Both the position numbers and the translations under genes were made by a program. Shown in pieces: positions 53,689 to 62,726 of a DNA stretch of 64,000 nt. Below the pieces are notes generated by a model. The model made no database searches and was not told where the DNA came from. It saw only the letters and a program-made list of their open reading frames with translations. How positions within the stretch are numbered: position 1 is the stretch's first letter; the number at the start of each line of letters is the position of its first letter. The DNA is from an uncultured bacterium (lineage in GTDB: Bacteria; Elusimicrobiota; Elusimicrobia; Elusimicrobiales; Elusimicrobiaceae), in the NCBI GenBank assembly GCA_949291365.1, contig CASEVJ010000003.1, positions 109,045 to 173,044 on the forward strand, written 5' to 3'.

Positions 53689-54606
53689 ATGAAATTTAAT
53701 AGCTTTGAAGACCTGATAAACCAGGTAAAAGGCAAATCCAACCGCGTAGTCGTCCCCGGTGCCAACAATGCCGAAGCGCTGGAAGCCATCAAAATGGCCG
53801 ACGACAATGGGCTCATCTCCCACGGCATTTTAATCGGCCCTATTGCCCAAGTAAAAGAAATGGTCAAAGCCGCCGGACTAAAAGAAGATAAATTTGAATT
53901 TATTGACTGTGAAGACGTGCCCACCATGTGCAAACTGGCAGTAGACCAAATTTTGACGGGCAAAGGCGATTTCTTGATTAAAGGGCTAGTAGACACCAAG
54001 TATTACATGAAAGCCATCTTGAATAAAGAAGCCCACCTGGTGCCGGAAGGAGCGCTCTTGTCGCACTTTGTGTTGTTCAGCACGCCTAAATACAAAAAAC
54101 CTTTTGCCGTGACCGACTCCGCCGTCGTTATCGCTCCGACGCTGGAACAAAAAGCCAAAATCATTCAAAACGCCGCCAATACCATGCACAAACTGGGGTT
54201 GGAACACCCTAAAGTGGCCTGCGTGTGCCCGGTGGAAAAAGTGAATGAAAAAATCCCCAGCACGGTGGACGCCACCGCTTTGGCCCAGATGAACGCCGAA
54301 GGCAAAATCACGGGCTGCACGGTGGAAGGGCCGTATGATTTGTACATTTCCCTTTCTGAAAAGAAAGCCGCCGAAAAAGGCATTACCGGCAAACAAGTGG
54401 CCGGAGACGCTGATATCTTGATGCTGCCGGACTTGGACGCAGCCAACCCGCTCTATAAAGCACTGGCTTTCTTTGGCGACCACATAGAAGCGGCGGCTAT
54501 TTTGGTGGGGCCGACCATTCCGGTCATTTTGCCTTCCCGCGCTGATGACCCGAAGGTAAAACTCAATGCGATTGCCTTGTGCTCTTTCTTGAAAGACCAG
54601 AAATAA
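53689..54606 (+). CDS. ptb: Phosphate butyryltransferase (or acetyltransferase)
   Basis: Ptb (305 aa) turns butyryl-CoA plus phosphate into butyryl phosphate, the substrate of Buk next door. PTA/PTB family marks are VVVPGANNAEALEAIKMA, GDFLIKGLVDTKYYMKAILN, LSHFVLFSTPKYKKPFAVTDSAVV cut into two strands, ILMLPDLDAANPLYKALAFFG and ILVGPTIPVILPSRADD. Length fits PTB rather than long PTA. Shine-Dalgarno AAGGAG, 6 nt before ATG 53689. The order buk-ptb is reversed compared with clostridial ptb-buk. A strong hairpin follows. Confidence 0.9.
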   Translation: MKFNSFEDLINQVKGKSNRVVVPGANNAEALEAIKMADDNGLISHGILIGPIAQVKEMVKAAGLKEDKFEFIDCEDVPTMCKLAVDQILTGKGDFLIKGLVDTKYYMKAILNKEAHLVPEGALLSHFVLFSTPKYKKPFAVTDSAVVIAPTLEQKAKIIQNAANTMHKLGLEHPKVACVCPVEKVNEKIPSTVDATALAQMNAEGKITGCTVEGPYDLYISLSEKKAAEKGITGKQVAGDADILMLPDLDAANPLYKALAFFGDHIEAAAILVGPTIPVILPSRADDPKVKLNAIALCSFLKDQK

Positions 54607-54615
54607 TATAGACTA

Positions 54616-54651
54616 AAAAGGGCGGCCGGATACAAGCTCCGGCCGCCTTTG
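54616..54651 (+). terminator. Hairpin after ptb, directly before the M23 start codon
   Basis: GGCGGCCGGA-TACAAGC-TCCGGCCGCC followed by TTTG, ends 4 nt before ATG 54653. It could end the ptb transcript, or fold in the leader of the M23 gene; no Shine-Dalgarno or separate promoter fits in between. Confidence 0.75.
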
Positions 54652-54652
54652 T

Positions 54653-55945
54653 ATGCCTATGTATAAAAAATTGATTGCCTTTTTTAACAAACACTACCGG
54701 CGTAATCACGATTTGATGTTTTATTTTCTTACGCTGGCTGTCATCTTAATTACCACGGTGCTGACCGTGGTGATTACGCATAACAAAAACCAGCGCGAGC
54801 TGGTCAACTCTCTGGAAAAAGAAATTCACGTGACCGATTTTGCCGTTAAACAAAAACCCATTTATGTAGCCCTGCAGGAAGCGGGACTGGACAACCGCGA
54901 AGTATCTGAAATTGTAGACAAATTAAACTCCGTGGCTGACACCCGCAAATTGCAGCCCGATGACGAATATTCCATTTCCACCACTACCAACGGGCAGTTT
55001 TCCATGCTGTTGCTAAACCAGGGGCTGACACGCTATTTCGTGGCAGACGCCGGCGGGCAGCTGGTGGCGGGCAAGTCCGACGTGGAGATTTTGACACGCG
55101 TAAAAAGCACCGCCGGGGAAATTCAAAATTCCCTGTTTGAATCCATGCTTAAAGACGATGTTACCGTCCCGCTGATTGTAGATTTAACAGACGCCTTCTC
55201 CTGGAACATAGACTTTAATACCGAAACCCGCAACGGCGACCAATTTGCCGCCGTGTGGGAAGAACATTATACCCGCGACGGGGTCATTACCGGGCAAGAC
55301 CTAGTGGCCGCCATGTACAAAGGCCAGGTTACCGGCGAGAACTACGCATTCTATTACAACGACGAATTCTTTGACAAAACGGGCAAGATTACCAAAAAAA
55401 TGTTCTTAAAATCCCCCATCAGCTTCCGCGGGGTGCGCATTTCTTCCCGTTTTAACCCCAACCGCATGCACCCCATTTTGCGTATCCGCCGCCCACATTT
55501 GGGCATAGACTATGCCGCCCCCACCGGCACGCCGGTACAAGTGGTGGCAGACGGGGTTGTTACTTTTGCCGGTAAAAAAGGCGGCTTTGGCAATTATGTA
55601 GAAGTGCGCCACGCCAACAATTACGTCACTTCTTACGGGCATTTAAGCCGCTTTGCCAAGAAAACCAAAAAAGGCGCCAAAGTCATACAGGGAGACACCA
55701 TTGCCTATGTGGGCAGCACGGGGCTTTCCACGGGGCCGCATTTGGATTTCCGCATTAAACAGAATAATAAATTTATAGACTTTTTAAAGATGAAAAACCG
55801 CAACTCCGCGCTGCGCTCCGTGCCCAAAAACCAACGCGAAGATTTTGAAGAAGTAAAAGAGCTTTATATGCAAGCGTTAAACGAAGCGCTGGCGAAAGCA
55901 TTGCCGCCGGCGCAAAATGCCGAAAACACGCAGGAGGCCCAATGA
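54653..55945 (+). CDS. Membrane-anchored M23 (LytM-type) peptidase
   Basis: A 430-residue envelope peptidase. An N-terminal membrane anchor (LMFYFLTLAVILITTVLTVVI, residues 21-41) is followed by a periplasmic region (about 60-270, Nlpd/OapA-like) and the LytM domain: SRFNPNRMHPILRIRRPHLGIDY, GHLSRF and GPHLDFRI. His and Asp of HxxxD are present, and the HxH motif reads HLD, so the third zinc ligand would be Asp; this variant also occurs in other phyla. Likely role is cutting or activating peptidoglycan turnover. No ribosome site precedes ATG 54653. It overlaps the next gene by 4 nt. Confidence 0.82.
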   Translation: MPMYKKLIAFFNKHYRRNHDLMFYFLTLAVILITTVLTVVITHNKNQRELVNSLEKEIHVTDFAVKQKPIYVALQEAGLDNREVSEIVDKLNSVADTRKLQPDDEYSISTTTNGQFSMLLLNQGLTRYFVADAGGQLVAGKSDVEILTRVKSTAGEIQNSLFESMLKDDVTVPLIVDLTDAFSWNIDFNTETRNGDQFAAVWEEHYTRDGVITGQDLVAAMYKGQVTGENYAFYYNDEFFDKTGKITKKMFLKSPISFRGVRISSRFNPNRMHPILRIRRPHLGIDYAAPTGTPVQVVADGVVTFAGKKGGFGNYVEVRHANNYVTSYGHLSRFAKKTKKGAKVIQGDTIAYVGSTGLSTGPHLDFRIKQNNKFIDFLKMKNRNSALRSVPKNQREDFEEVKELYMQALNEALAKALPPAQNAENTQEAQ

Positions 55946-56520
55946 CAAAACGCATTGCCATTACCGGGGGCCCTAACGGTGGGAAAACCACCGCTCTCTC
56001 GGTGCTCAAAGAAACGTTTGGCAACAGAATAGAAGTGGTGCCGGAAGCGGCCACCATGATTTTCAGCGGCGGTTTCCCGCGCAAAGACGGCAGCGTGGAA
56101 CATGTACACGCCGCGCAGCGTATTATTTTTTACGCTACCCAACAGCTGGAAAGCTTGGCCATGCAAACTTCCACAGCCGAGCTGATTGTGTGCGACCGCG
56201 GTACCGTAGACGCCGCCGTATACTGGCCGGAAGGGATAGAAGATTTCTTCGCGCACATGGGCACTACGCTGGAAGAGCAAATTGCCCGTTACGACGCGGT
56301 GATTCATCTCTCCCCCCCGCTTAAAGCGGAGTTTTACCAGTCCACCCGCGTGCGCACCGAGACGCTGGCGGAAGCGTCGCGCATTGACCGCAAAATTTTA
56401 AAAATTTGGGAAAAACACCCCAACCGTATGGTGCTGCCTTCCATGGATCATTTCTTCCAAAAAGCCGGCATCATTAAAGATTTTATAGACACCCTTCTTC
56501 CCCAGGAGGAGAAAAAATGA
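55942..56520 (+). CDS. P-loop ATPase (AAA_28-like), first of a tandem pair
   Basis: A 192-residue protein. P-loop GGPNGGKTTALSVLKETFG at residues 9-27, a middle VVPEAAT and GGFPRKD, and a kinase-like IVCDRGTVDAAVYWP, in which Asp follows a strand as in nucleoside kinases. The helix RTETLAEASRIDRKILKIWEKH may be the lid. The fold is AAA_28/NadR-related; substrate unknown. The Asp-Arg-Gly motif suggests phosphoryl transfer to a small molecule. It overlaps the M23 gene and its own paralogue by 4 nt each, so all three are translationally coupled. Confidence 0.75.
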   Translation: MTKRIAITGGPNGGKTTALSVLKETFGNRIEVVPEAATMIFSGGFPRKDGSVEHVHAAQRIIFYATQQLESLAMQTSTAELIVCDRGTVDAAVYWPEGIEDFFAHMGTTLEEQIARYDAVIHLSPPLKAEFYQSTRVRTETLAEASRIDRKILKIWEKHPNRMVLPSMDHFFQKAGIIKDFIDTLLPQEEKK

Positions 56521-57083
56521 ACAAAAAGAAAATCGTTTTAACCGGTGGCCCCAGCGGCGGCAAAACCACCGCCCTGTCTATTTTAAAAGAAACGTTTGGC
56601 AACAAAATAGAGCTGGTGCAAGAAGCGGCTACGCTGATTTACAGCGGCGGCTTCCCGCGCAAGGACAACAGCCCACTGCATATTGAACATGCCCAACGCA
56701 TTATTTTTTATACCGTACATCAGCTGGAACAGCTGGCCGACGTAACCTCCGCCGCCCAAGTGATTGTATGCGACCGCGGTTCTATTGACGGTGCCGTATA
56801 CTGGCCCAAAGGCCCCGAAGATTTCTTCAAAGCCATGAACAGTACGCTGGAGACGGAGCTGGCTCGCTACGACGCAGTCATTCACCTCTCTCCCCCACCG
56901 GAGAAAGATTTCTACCAAGCCACCAACGTGCGCACGGAAACGCTGCAGCAGGCGTTTGAAATTGATGACAAAATCCTCAAAATTTGGGACAAGCACCCCA
57001 ACCGCCTGGTCGTACCGCGCAGCAAACATTACTTTGAAAAGGCCGAAATTATTAAAAATTTCGTGGAGAATTTGCTCCACTAA
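56517..57083 (+). CDS. P-loop ATPase (AAA_28-like), second of a tandem pair
   Basis: A 188-residue paralogue of the preceding gene; by eye about two thirds of positions agree. P-loop GGPSGGKTTALSILKETFG at 9-27, QEAATLIYSGGFPRKD, VIVCDRGSIDGAVYWP, DAVIHLSPPPEKDFYQ and KILKIWDKHPNRLVVP. The first copy has Asn after GGP, this one Ser. Both keep all motif residues, so neither looks decayed. The two may form a heterodimer or have different substrates. A SEC-C protein follows after 24 nt with AAGGAG before it. Confidence 0.75.
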   Translation: MNKKKIVLTGGPSGGKTTALSILKETFGNKIELVQEAATLIYSGGFPRKDNSPLHIEHAQRIIFYTVHQLEQLADVTSAAQVIVCDRGSIDGAVYWPKGPEDFFKAMNSTLETELARYDAVIHLSPPPEKDFYQATNVRTETLQQAFEIDDKILKIWDKHPNRLVVPRSKHYFEKAEIIKNFVENLLH

Positions 57084-57107
57084 TTCATTTAAGGAGTTTT
57101 AGACAGT

Positions 57108-57521
<414 letters not shown>

Positions 57522-57544
57522 GAAGGCCCCATAAGTTTACTGCA

Positions 57545-57571
57545 AAAGCCCCCGGTTTTGCCGGGGGCTTC
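57545..57571. terminator. Terminator between the SEC-C gene and the SGNH hydrolase
   Basis: AAGCCCCCGG-TTTTG-CCGGGGGCTT, bidirectional, between convergent genes. Confidence 0.8.
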
Positions 57572-57644
57572 TATATAACATCACAAACCGATAAACTTTC
57601 CACACAGACCGTCTCTTTGCTGTTATCCTGTTTATTACACACAT

Positions 57645-58247
57645 TTATACATAGGGCTTAATATGGGCATATACTTTATCGGCCACTAATTTATACCCTT
57701 CCGCGTTGGGATGTATTTGATCCGACATCAGCCCGCGCTTGCCAAATATCCCGTCCAAAATACCCGGCACAAACAGCGCCCCTTTGGCCCGGGCTATTTT
57801 TTTGTAGGCCTTGGTATATTTTTTCATGCCGTAATAGCCGCCCGTATCCACAATTACCGCCACCGCACCGGACGCCTGCACCCGCTCCACCATTTCTTCC
57901 ACAGCGGCTATGCTCTGCTCAAATGGCACCGAACGCATAAAATCATTGCCGCCAAATTCAATCAGCACCATATAGGGCTTGTGCTCCAGCGCTTGCTCCA
58001 GGCGGCGCGGGGCATGGGCGGCCGTGTCGCCGTTGAGCCCCAGATTGACCACCTCTTTGCCGGTTAGCTGGGCCAGAACGGCGGGATAGGTTTTATCCCG
58101 CGCTGCGCCCTGCCCGTAGGTCAAGCTGTCCCCAAACGCCACAATAGTAGTGCCGGCGGCTCCGGCGTTTTTAATTTCCGTCTTGTCGGCATGCCACCAA
58201 AAACATATCCCGGCTATCACCAGTAATACTAAAATTATTTTCCGCAT
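57645..58247 (-). CDS. SGNH/GDSL hydrolase (arylesterase or TesA-like)
   Basis: A 200-residue exported esterase. An N-terminal hydrophobic helix (IILVLLVIAGICFWW) acts as signal or anchor. The four blocks are complete: GDSLTYG (nucleophile Ser), LGLNGDT (Gly), GGND (Asn) and DQIHPNAEGY (Asp-x-x-His). Similar enzymes are acyl-CoA thioesterase I and lysophospholipases. Substrate not predictable. A TACAAT 5 nt before ATG 58247 implies a leaderless mRNA. Confidence 0.88.
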   Translation of the reverse strand: MRKIILVLLVIAGICFWWHADKTEIKNAGAAGTTIVAFGDSLTYGQGAARDKTYPAVLAQLTGKEVVNLGLNGDTAAHAPRRLEQALEHKPYMVLIEFGGNDFMRSVPFEQSIAAVEEMVERVQASGAVAVIVDTGGYYGMKKYTKAYKKIARAKGALFVPGILDGIFGKRGLMSDQIHPNAEGYKLVADKVYAHIKPYV

Positions 58248-58261
58248 GGCTCATTGTAGCA
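58245..58261 (-). promoter_or_regulatory. Extended -10 promoter of the SGNH hydrolase gene, predicted leaderless start
   Basis: TGC-TACAAT on minus (hexamer complement of 58253-58258), 5 nt before ATG 58247. Confidence 0.6.
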
Positions 58262-58307
58262 AAAAACCCTTCCCGGGAAAAGTCTCTTTCCCCCGTCGGA
58301 AAAGGGC

Positions 58308-58344
58308 TTGACTTTTCCGGCTACAAAGCTAGAATAGAAGTATG
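58308..58344 (+). promoter_or_regulatory. Promoter of cdd with -35 and -10, predicted leaderless start
   Basis: TTGACT at 58308-58313, 16-nt spacer, TAGAAT at 58330-58335, then 6 nt to ATG 58342. It is the one leaderless-type site with a recognisable -35. Confidence 0.65.
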
Positions 58345-58776
58345 AAGAAAAAACTAGACGCCAAGACATTAGACACGCTGGTTCAGGCCGCCGTAGCGGT
58401 CAAAAAAAATTCCTATTCGCCCTACTCTCATTTTAAAGTAGGTGCTGCCGTTTTGGCTCCGGACGGAAAAATTTACGCCGGTACCAATATTGAAAATGCT
58501 TCCTATGGGCTGACCGTTTGTGCAGAACGCAACGCCATGTTCCGGGGGGTGTGCGAGGGGCAGAAGGAATTTGTCGCGCTAGCTGTCTGCACCGACCCGG
58601 TGGAAGGCGACGAATTTGGCACGCCTTGCGGGGCCTGCCGCCAAGTAATGGTGGAATTTATGAAATTAGAGGCCCCTATTTTACTGGTATCCGTAAGTAA
58701 AAAAGGACAAACCAAAGTTCATAAAAAGAAATTAAAAGATTTGCTTCCTCTTCCTTTTCTAAAACCGGGGGAATAA
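58342..58776 (+). CDS. cdd: Cytidine deaminase
   Basis: Cdd (144 aa, homotetrameric short type) deaminates cytidine and deoxycytidine to uridine. YSPYSHFKVGAAVLAPDG binds substrate; the zinc site is CAERNAMF (Cys and catalytic Glu) plus PCGACRQ. TNIENASYGLTVCAERNA is diagnostic. No ribosome site; promoter box 6 nt before ATG. The strong hairpin at 58790 follows after 13 nt and separates it from the galactose genes. Confidence 0.95.
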   Translation: MKKKLDAKTLDTLVQAAVAVKKNSYSPYSHFKVGAAVLAPDGKIYAGTNIENASYGLTVCAERNAMFRGVCEGQKEFVALAVCTDPVEGDEFGTPCGACRQVMVEFMKLEAPILLVSVSKKGQTKVHKKKLKDLLPLPFLKPGE

Positions 58777-58789
58777 TCTTTCGCACTGG

Positions 58790-58817
58790 GTACGGCCCGG
58801 GGCCGTACTTTTTTTGT
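58790..58817 (+). terminator. Terminator after cdd, 20 nt before the galactose operon
   Basis: GTACGGCCC-CGG-style stem (GTACGGCC/GGCCGTAC, tight loop CCGG) with a run of seven or more T. The next start codon is at 58837, leaving no room for a full promoter. Confidence 0.85.
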
Positions 58818-58836
58818 CAACGCAGCGGGGGTATAT

Positions 58837-59787
58837 ATGAAAAAAATTCCATATAAAGGGTTGGAAGGGCTACAGCTGGAAAATAATTTCCTATCACTGA
58901 TTTTCCTGCCTGGTTACGCCTGTAAAATGGCCAGTTTGATTAAAAAAGACACCGGACGGGAATTTTTGTTTCAAAGCAAACAAGACACCCTCACCCCACC
59001 CCCGTACGGAGCAGCGTTTTCCCAATATGACTCCAGCGGATTTGACGAAGTGCTCCCCTCTATAGACGCAGCCCCCTATCCGCACGGGCCTTATCAGGGC
59101 ACCCCGGTACCCGACCATGGGGAAGTGTGGGCCTTGCCCTGGAGATATACCCTGCACCCCGGCCAAGACGGGCTGACCGCCTGGGTAAAAAGCCACAAGC
59201 TTCCTTACCAATTTTTGCGTGATTTAACTCTCCGCGGCCCGGAAATTTACATGCATTATACACTGGAAAATTTTTCCGACGCCCCCTTCTCATTTATCTG
59301 GACGCCGCATTGTCTGCTTACCTGTTCAGAGCAGACCCGGCTGGTGCTGCCCGATAATCTAACCGAAATCATTACCGTAGAACACAGCACCAAAACACTA
59401 GGCCCTTGGGGCACACGCCACCCCTATCCCTGCACACACGGCATAGACGGCAAACCGGTAGACATGTCGCACACCCAGCCCGTAACAGACAATTCCTGTG
59501 AAAAATTTTACTTCACCCAAAAGAACACCCAGGGCTGGTGCGCCATTACCCACCAGGACAACGGCGACACCCTGACCTACCGCTACGACGCCGACAAAGT
59601 GCCCTATCTGGCGGTATGGAAAACCCAAGGCGGCTACCGCGGCGACTATAACCTGGCGCTGGAACCCTGCACCGGGGAATGGGATGATATTTATGTAGCG
59701 CATAAAATACGCCGCGCCGCCGTGTGCGCGCCGCACGGCAAATATGAATGGAATTTTAAAATGATTGTCAGTCAGGAGCCCCTATGA
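58837..59787 (+). CDS. Aldose 1-epimerase-like protein (galactose mutarotase family)
   Basis: A 316-residue galactose mutarotase-like protein. Beta-sandwich features: LSLIFLPGYACKMASLIKK, GFDEVLPSIDAAPYP, VPDHGEVWALPW (the His/Glu pair in DHGE), GPEIYMHYTLENFSDAP and FSFIWTPHCLL with a second His; NLALEPCTGEWDD contains the C-terminal Glu expected to act as base. It would convert beta- to alpha-galactose for GalK next door, but several relatives act on other sugars. Shine-Dalgarno CGGGGG 5 nt before ATG 58837. Overlaps galK by 4 nt. Confidence 0.78.
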   Translation: MKKIPYKGLEGLQLENNFLSLIFLPGYACKMASLIKKDTGREFLFQSKQDTLTPPPYGAAFSQYDSSGFDEVLPSIDAAPYPHGPYQGTPVPDHGEVWALPWRYTLHPGQDGLTAWVKSHKLPYQFLRDLTLRGPEIYMHYTLENFSDAPFSFIWTPHCLLTCSEQTRLVLPDNLTEIITVEHSTKTLGPWGTRHPYPCTHGIDGKPVDMSHTQPVTDNSCEKFYFTQKNTQGWCAITHQDNGDTLTYRYDADKVPYLAVWKTQGGYRGDYNLALEPCTGEWDDIYVAHKIRRAAVCAPHGKYEWNFKMIVSQEPL

Positions 59788-60953
59788 ATAGACAGGAACT
59801 AAAAACAAAATTTTCCGAAGTTTTCGGCCCGGACAGCACCCCGCGCATGTTCTGTGCGCCGGCCCGGGTAAACCTAATCGGCGAACATACCGATTACAAC
59901 GGCGGACATGTTTTTCCGTGTGCACTGTCGTTTAACACCTATGTAGCGGCTGCCAAAAGAGCGGACGATAAAATCCGGCTCTATTCCCTAAATTTTGAAA
60001 AAATCGGTTTGGTGGAAACAGATTTGGCACACCTGGCTTTTGACAAAAAACAGGATTGGGCCAACTATCCGCTGGGGGTCTTTTGGGCCATGCAGCAGCG
60101 GGGGATTGCCTTGCACGGGGCGGATTTGCTGTTTTGGGGGGACGTACCGCTGGGGGCAGGGCTTTCTTCCTCTGCGTCTATAGAGCTGGCTGCCGCCGTC
60201 ACGCTCAACACGCTTTTTGCATTGGGGCTGCCGCAGACGGAGCTGGCCAAAATCGGGCAGGAAGCGGAGAATAAATTTGTCGGCATGAACTGCGGCATTA
60301 TGGATCAGTTCGCCTCCGCCATGGGCAAAAAGAACCATGCCATTTTGCTGGACTGCAACACCCTAAAATATGAATATGCCCCGCTGGATTTAAAGGGCGT
60401 ATCCATTTTGATTTGCAATACAAACAAGCCGCACAATCTCATTGAATCCAAATACAATGAACGCCGCTCCCAAAGCGAACACGCGCTCCAACAGCTGCAA
60501 AGCCGCCTGCCCATTAAAGCACTGGGAGAATTAAGCGAAGAGGAATTTGAGAAAAACCAAGCGCTTATCACAGACCCCGTAGAACGCAAACGCGCCAAAC
60601 ATGCCGTGTACGAAAACCAGCGCACCTTAAAGGCCGAGCAGGCGCTAAAAGCCGGTGATTTGGAACAATTCGGCCGGTTTATGAATGCCTCGCATGTGTC
60701 CTTGCGCGACGATTATGAAGTCACCGGGGCAGAGCTGGACGCCATGGCCGAGGCCGCCTGGAAACAGCCCGGCGTACTGGGCGCCCGCATGACCGGCGGC
60801 GGTTTTGGCGGCTGTGTGGTGGCTCTGGTGAAAAACGAACACATAGAAGCGTTTAAACAAAACGTTGCCCGGGAATACGAAGCCAAAACCGGCTACAAGC
60901 CCGATTTCTATATTGCCTGCGCCGAAGACGGCGCGCGGGAACTGAACGATTAG
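59784..60953 (+). CDS. galK: Galactokinase
   Basis: GalK (389 aa) phosphorylates galactose at C1; GHMP kinase family. Signature APARVNLIGEHTDYNGGHVFP (residues 26-45), ATP motif VPLGAGLSSSASIELAAAV, GIMDQFASAMG with catalytic Asp, and TGGGFGGCVVALV near the C-terminus. Length is normal. Translationally coupled to the mutarotase-like gene (ATGA); GGAG precedes galT 5 nt downstream of its stop. Confidence 0.97.
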   Translation: MNRQELKTKFSEVFGPDSTPRMFCAPARVNLIGEHTDYNGGHVFPCALSFNTYVAAAKRADDKIRLYSLNFEKIGLVETDLAHLAFDKKQDWANYPLGVFWAMQQRGIALHGADLLFWGDVPLGAGLSSSASIELAAAVTLNTLFALGLPQTELAKIGQEAENKFVGMNCGIMDQFASAMGKKNHAILLDCNTLKYEYAPLDLKGVSILICNTNKPHNLIESKYNERRSQSEHALQQLQSRLPIKALGELSEEEFEKNQALITDPVERKRAKHAVYENQRTLKAEQALKAGDLEQFGRFMNASHVSLRDDYEVTGAELDAMAEAAWKQPGVLGARMTGGGFGGCVVALVKNEHIEAFKQNVAREYEAKTGYKPDFYIACAEDGARELND

Positions 60954-60961
60954 GAGCGTAT

Positions 60962-62473
60962 ATGCCAGATATTTACCGCCTGACCGACCAACTGATTGCC
61001 TATGCCCTGCACAACGGGCTGATAGAGCCCGAAGACACGCGCTGGGCGCTTAATGAAATATTGGCCGTATTGGGATTGACCGATTACAAACCGGCCCGCA
61101 CAAAAGCCAAAACGCCCAAAACCGCCGCCGCCGTGTTAGGCCCGATATGCGACTGGGCCGCCGCGCGCGGGCTGATTACGCCCGACACCGTCACCCAGCG
61201 CGATTTATTTGATACGCGGCTGATGAATGTGTTTGCCGCGCGCCCCTCGGAAGTGATGAGTGAATTTGCCGTGTTGTATAAAACACAGGGCCCGCAGGCC
61301 GCCACGGACAAATTTTATCACGATGCCCGCGCGCTTAACTATATCCGCACCGACCGCGTGGCCAAAAACCGTGTGTGGAAAGCCGCCACCCCCTACGGCC
61401 GGCTGGACATTACGATTAATATGTCCAAACCGGAAAAAGACCCCAAAGACATCGCCGCGGCGCTGCAGGTAAAAGCGTCCGGCTATCCGCAATGTCTGCT
61501 CTGCAAGGAAAATGAAGGATATGCCGGGCACGCCGCCCATCCGGCGCGGCAAAATCTGCGGCTGATTGCGCTGGACTTATTACAAGACGGCAAGCCGTGG
61601 TATTTGCAATATTCGCCCTACGTCTATTACAATGAGCACTGCATTTGCCTATCAGACAAACACGAGCCGATGAAACTGACCAAAAACAGTTTCGCCCGCC
61701 TGCTCGTCTTTGTAGACATACTGCCGCATTATTTCATCGGCTCCAATGCCGATTTGCCCATTGTGGGCGGCTCTATTCTGACGCATGACCATTTCCAGGG
61801 CGGACGCTACACCTTTGCTATGGAACAGGCCCCGGTGGAAAAAACGTTTAAAATCAAAAAGTTCCCCCGCGTCAAAGCCGGTATCGTGCGCTGGCCGATG
61901 AGTGTCATTCGCCTAAACGGCAGCAAAAAAGACCTCACGGACGCCGCCGATTATATCCTGAAAAAATGGCGCGCCTACAGCGACCCGCAGGCCGATATTC
62001 TGGCTTTCAGCGGCAAGACGCCGCACAATACCATTACGCCTATTGCCAGACGGCGCGGCAAACTCTTTGAGATGGACTTGGTACTGCGCAACAACCGCAC
62101 CACCCCAGAGTTCCCGCTGGGCATTTTCCACCCGCATGCAGAGGTACACCATATTAAAAAAGAAAATATCGGGCTTATAGAGGTAATGGGGCTGGCGGTA
62201 CTGCCCGCCCGGCTGGCCGGGGAACTGGAAGCGTTGGCCCAAGCGCTTATCCGCCGTGACCTAAAAGCCATAGAAAAAGACCCTGCCCTGCAAAAACATG
62301 CCGCCTGGGCGGCGCAATTACTGCAAAAACACACTTTCACCGCTAAAAATGCCAAAAACATTTTGCAAAAGGAAGTGGGGCTTGTCTTTGCCAAGGTGCT
62401 GGAATACGCCGGCGTATATAAGCGTACCCCGCAGGGGCAGGCCGCTTTTGAGCGGTTCTTAAAAACACTGTAA
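60962..62473 (+). CDS. galT: Galactose-1-phosphate uridylyltransferase, class II
   Basis: GalT (503 aa) exchanges UDP between glucose-1-P and galactose-1-P. This is the long Firmicutes-type enzyme, not the 350-residue E. coli HIT type. Seen: YRLTDQLIAYALHNGLIEPEDTRWALNEI cut at the N-terminus, GYPQCLLCKENEGYAGHAAHPARQN, PIVGGSILTHDHFQGGRYTF with the active-site His pair region, and HNTITPIARRRGKLFEMDLVLRNN. Closes the mutarotase-galK-galT operon. galE is not in the window. Confidence 0.95.
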   Translation: MPDIYRLTDQLIAYALHNGLIEPEDTRWALNEILAVLGLTDYKPARTKAKTPKTAAAVLGPICDWAAARGLITPDTVTQRDLFDTRLMNVFAARPSEVMSEFAVLYKTQGPQAATDKFYHDARALNYIRTDRVAKNRVWKAATPYGRLDITINMSKPEKDPKDIAAALQVKASGYPQCLLCKENEGYAGHAAHPARQNLRLIALDLLQDGKPWYLQYSPYVYYNEHCICLSDKHEPMKLTKNSFARLLVFVDILPHYFIGSNADLPIVGGSILTHDHFQGGRYTFAMEQAPVEKTFKIKKFPRVKAGIVRWPMSVIRLNGSKKDLTDAADYILKKWRAYSDPQADILAFSGKTPHNTITPIARRRGKLFEMDLVLRNNRTTPEFPLGIFHPHAEVHHIKKENIGLIEVMGLAVLPARLAGELEALAQALIRRDLKAIEKDPALQKHAAWAAQLLQKHTFTAKNAKNILQKEVGLVFAKVLEYAGVYKRTPQGQAAFERFLKTL

Positions 62474-62476
62474 ATA

Positions 62477-62504
62477 AAACCCCGGGCAAAGACCCGGGGT
62501 TTTT
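62477..62504 (+). terminator. Terminator of the galactose operon
   Basis: AAAACCCCGGGC-AAAGA-CCCGGGGTTTTT, 4 nt past the galT stop. Confidence 0.9.
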
Positions 62505-62726
62505 AGTGCCATATTTTAGCTTTGCCTGCGCTGTTGCCCAACAGGAACTATTTGTAAGAGAATGCCGCCCAAACAGTTGAAGAAAAAGCGTAGGGCAAGA
62601 TAGCCACTCGCTCAAATAAGCATAGGGAGTAACTATATTGGATACGCCTGCAAACAGGTTTTGCCTCGTGCGCCGCGGGCTGAAATAACACCTCCTGCAC
62701 TAGCCAAGTATATGGCGTAAGATGTG
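62505..62726. other. Gene-free DNA downstream of galT
   Basis: No gene, RNA or repeat recognised. Short frames lack ribosome sites. Confidence 0.5.
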
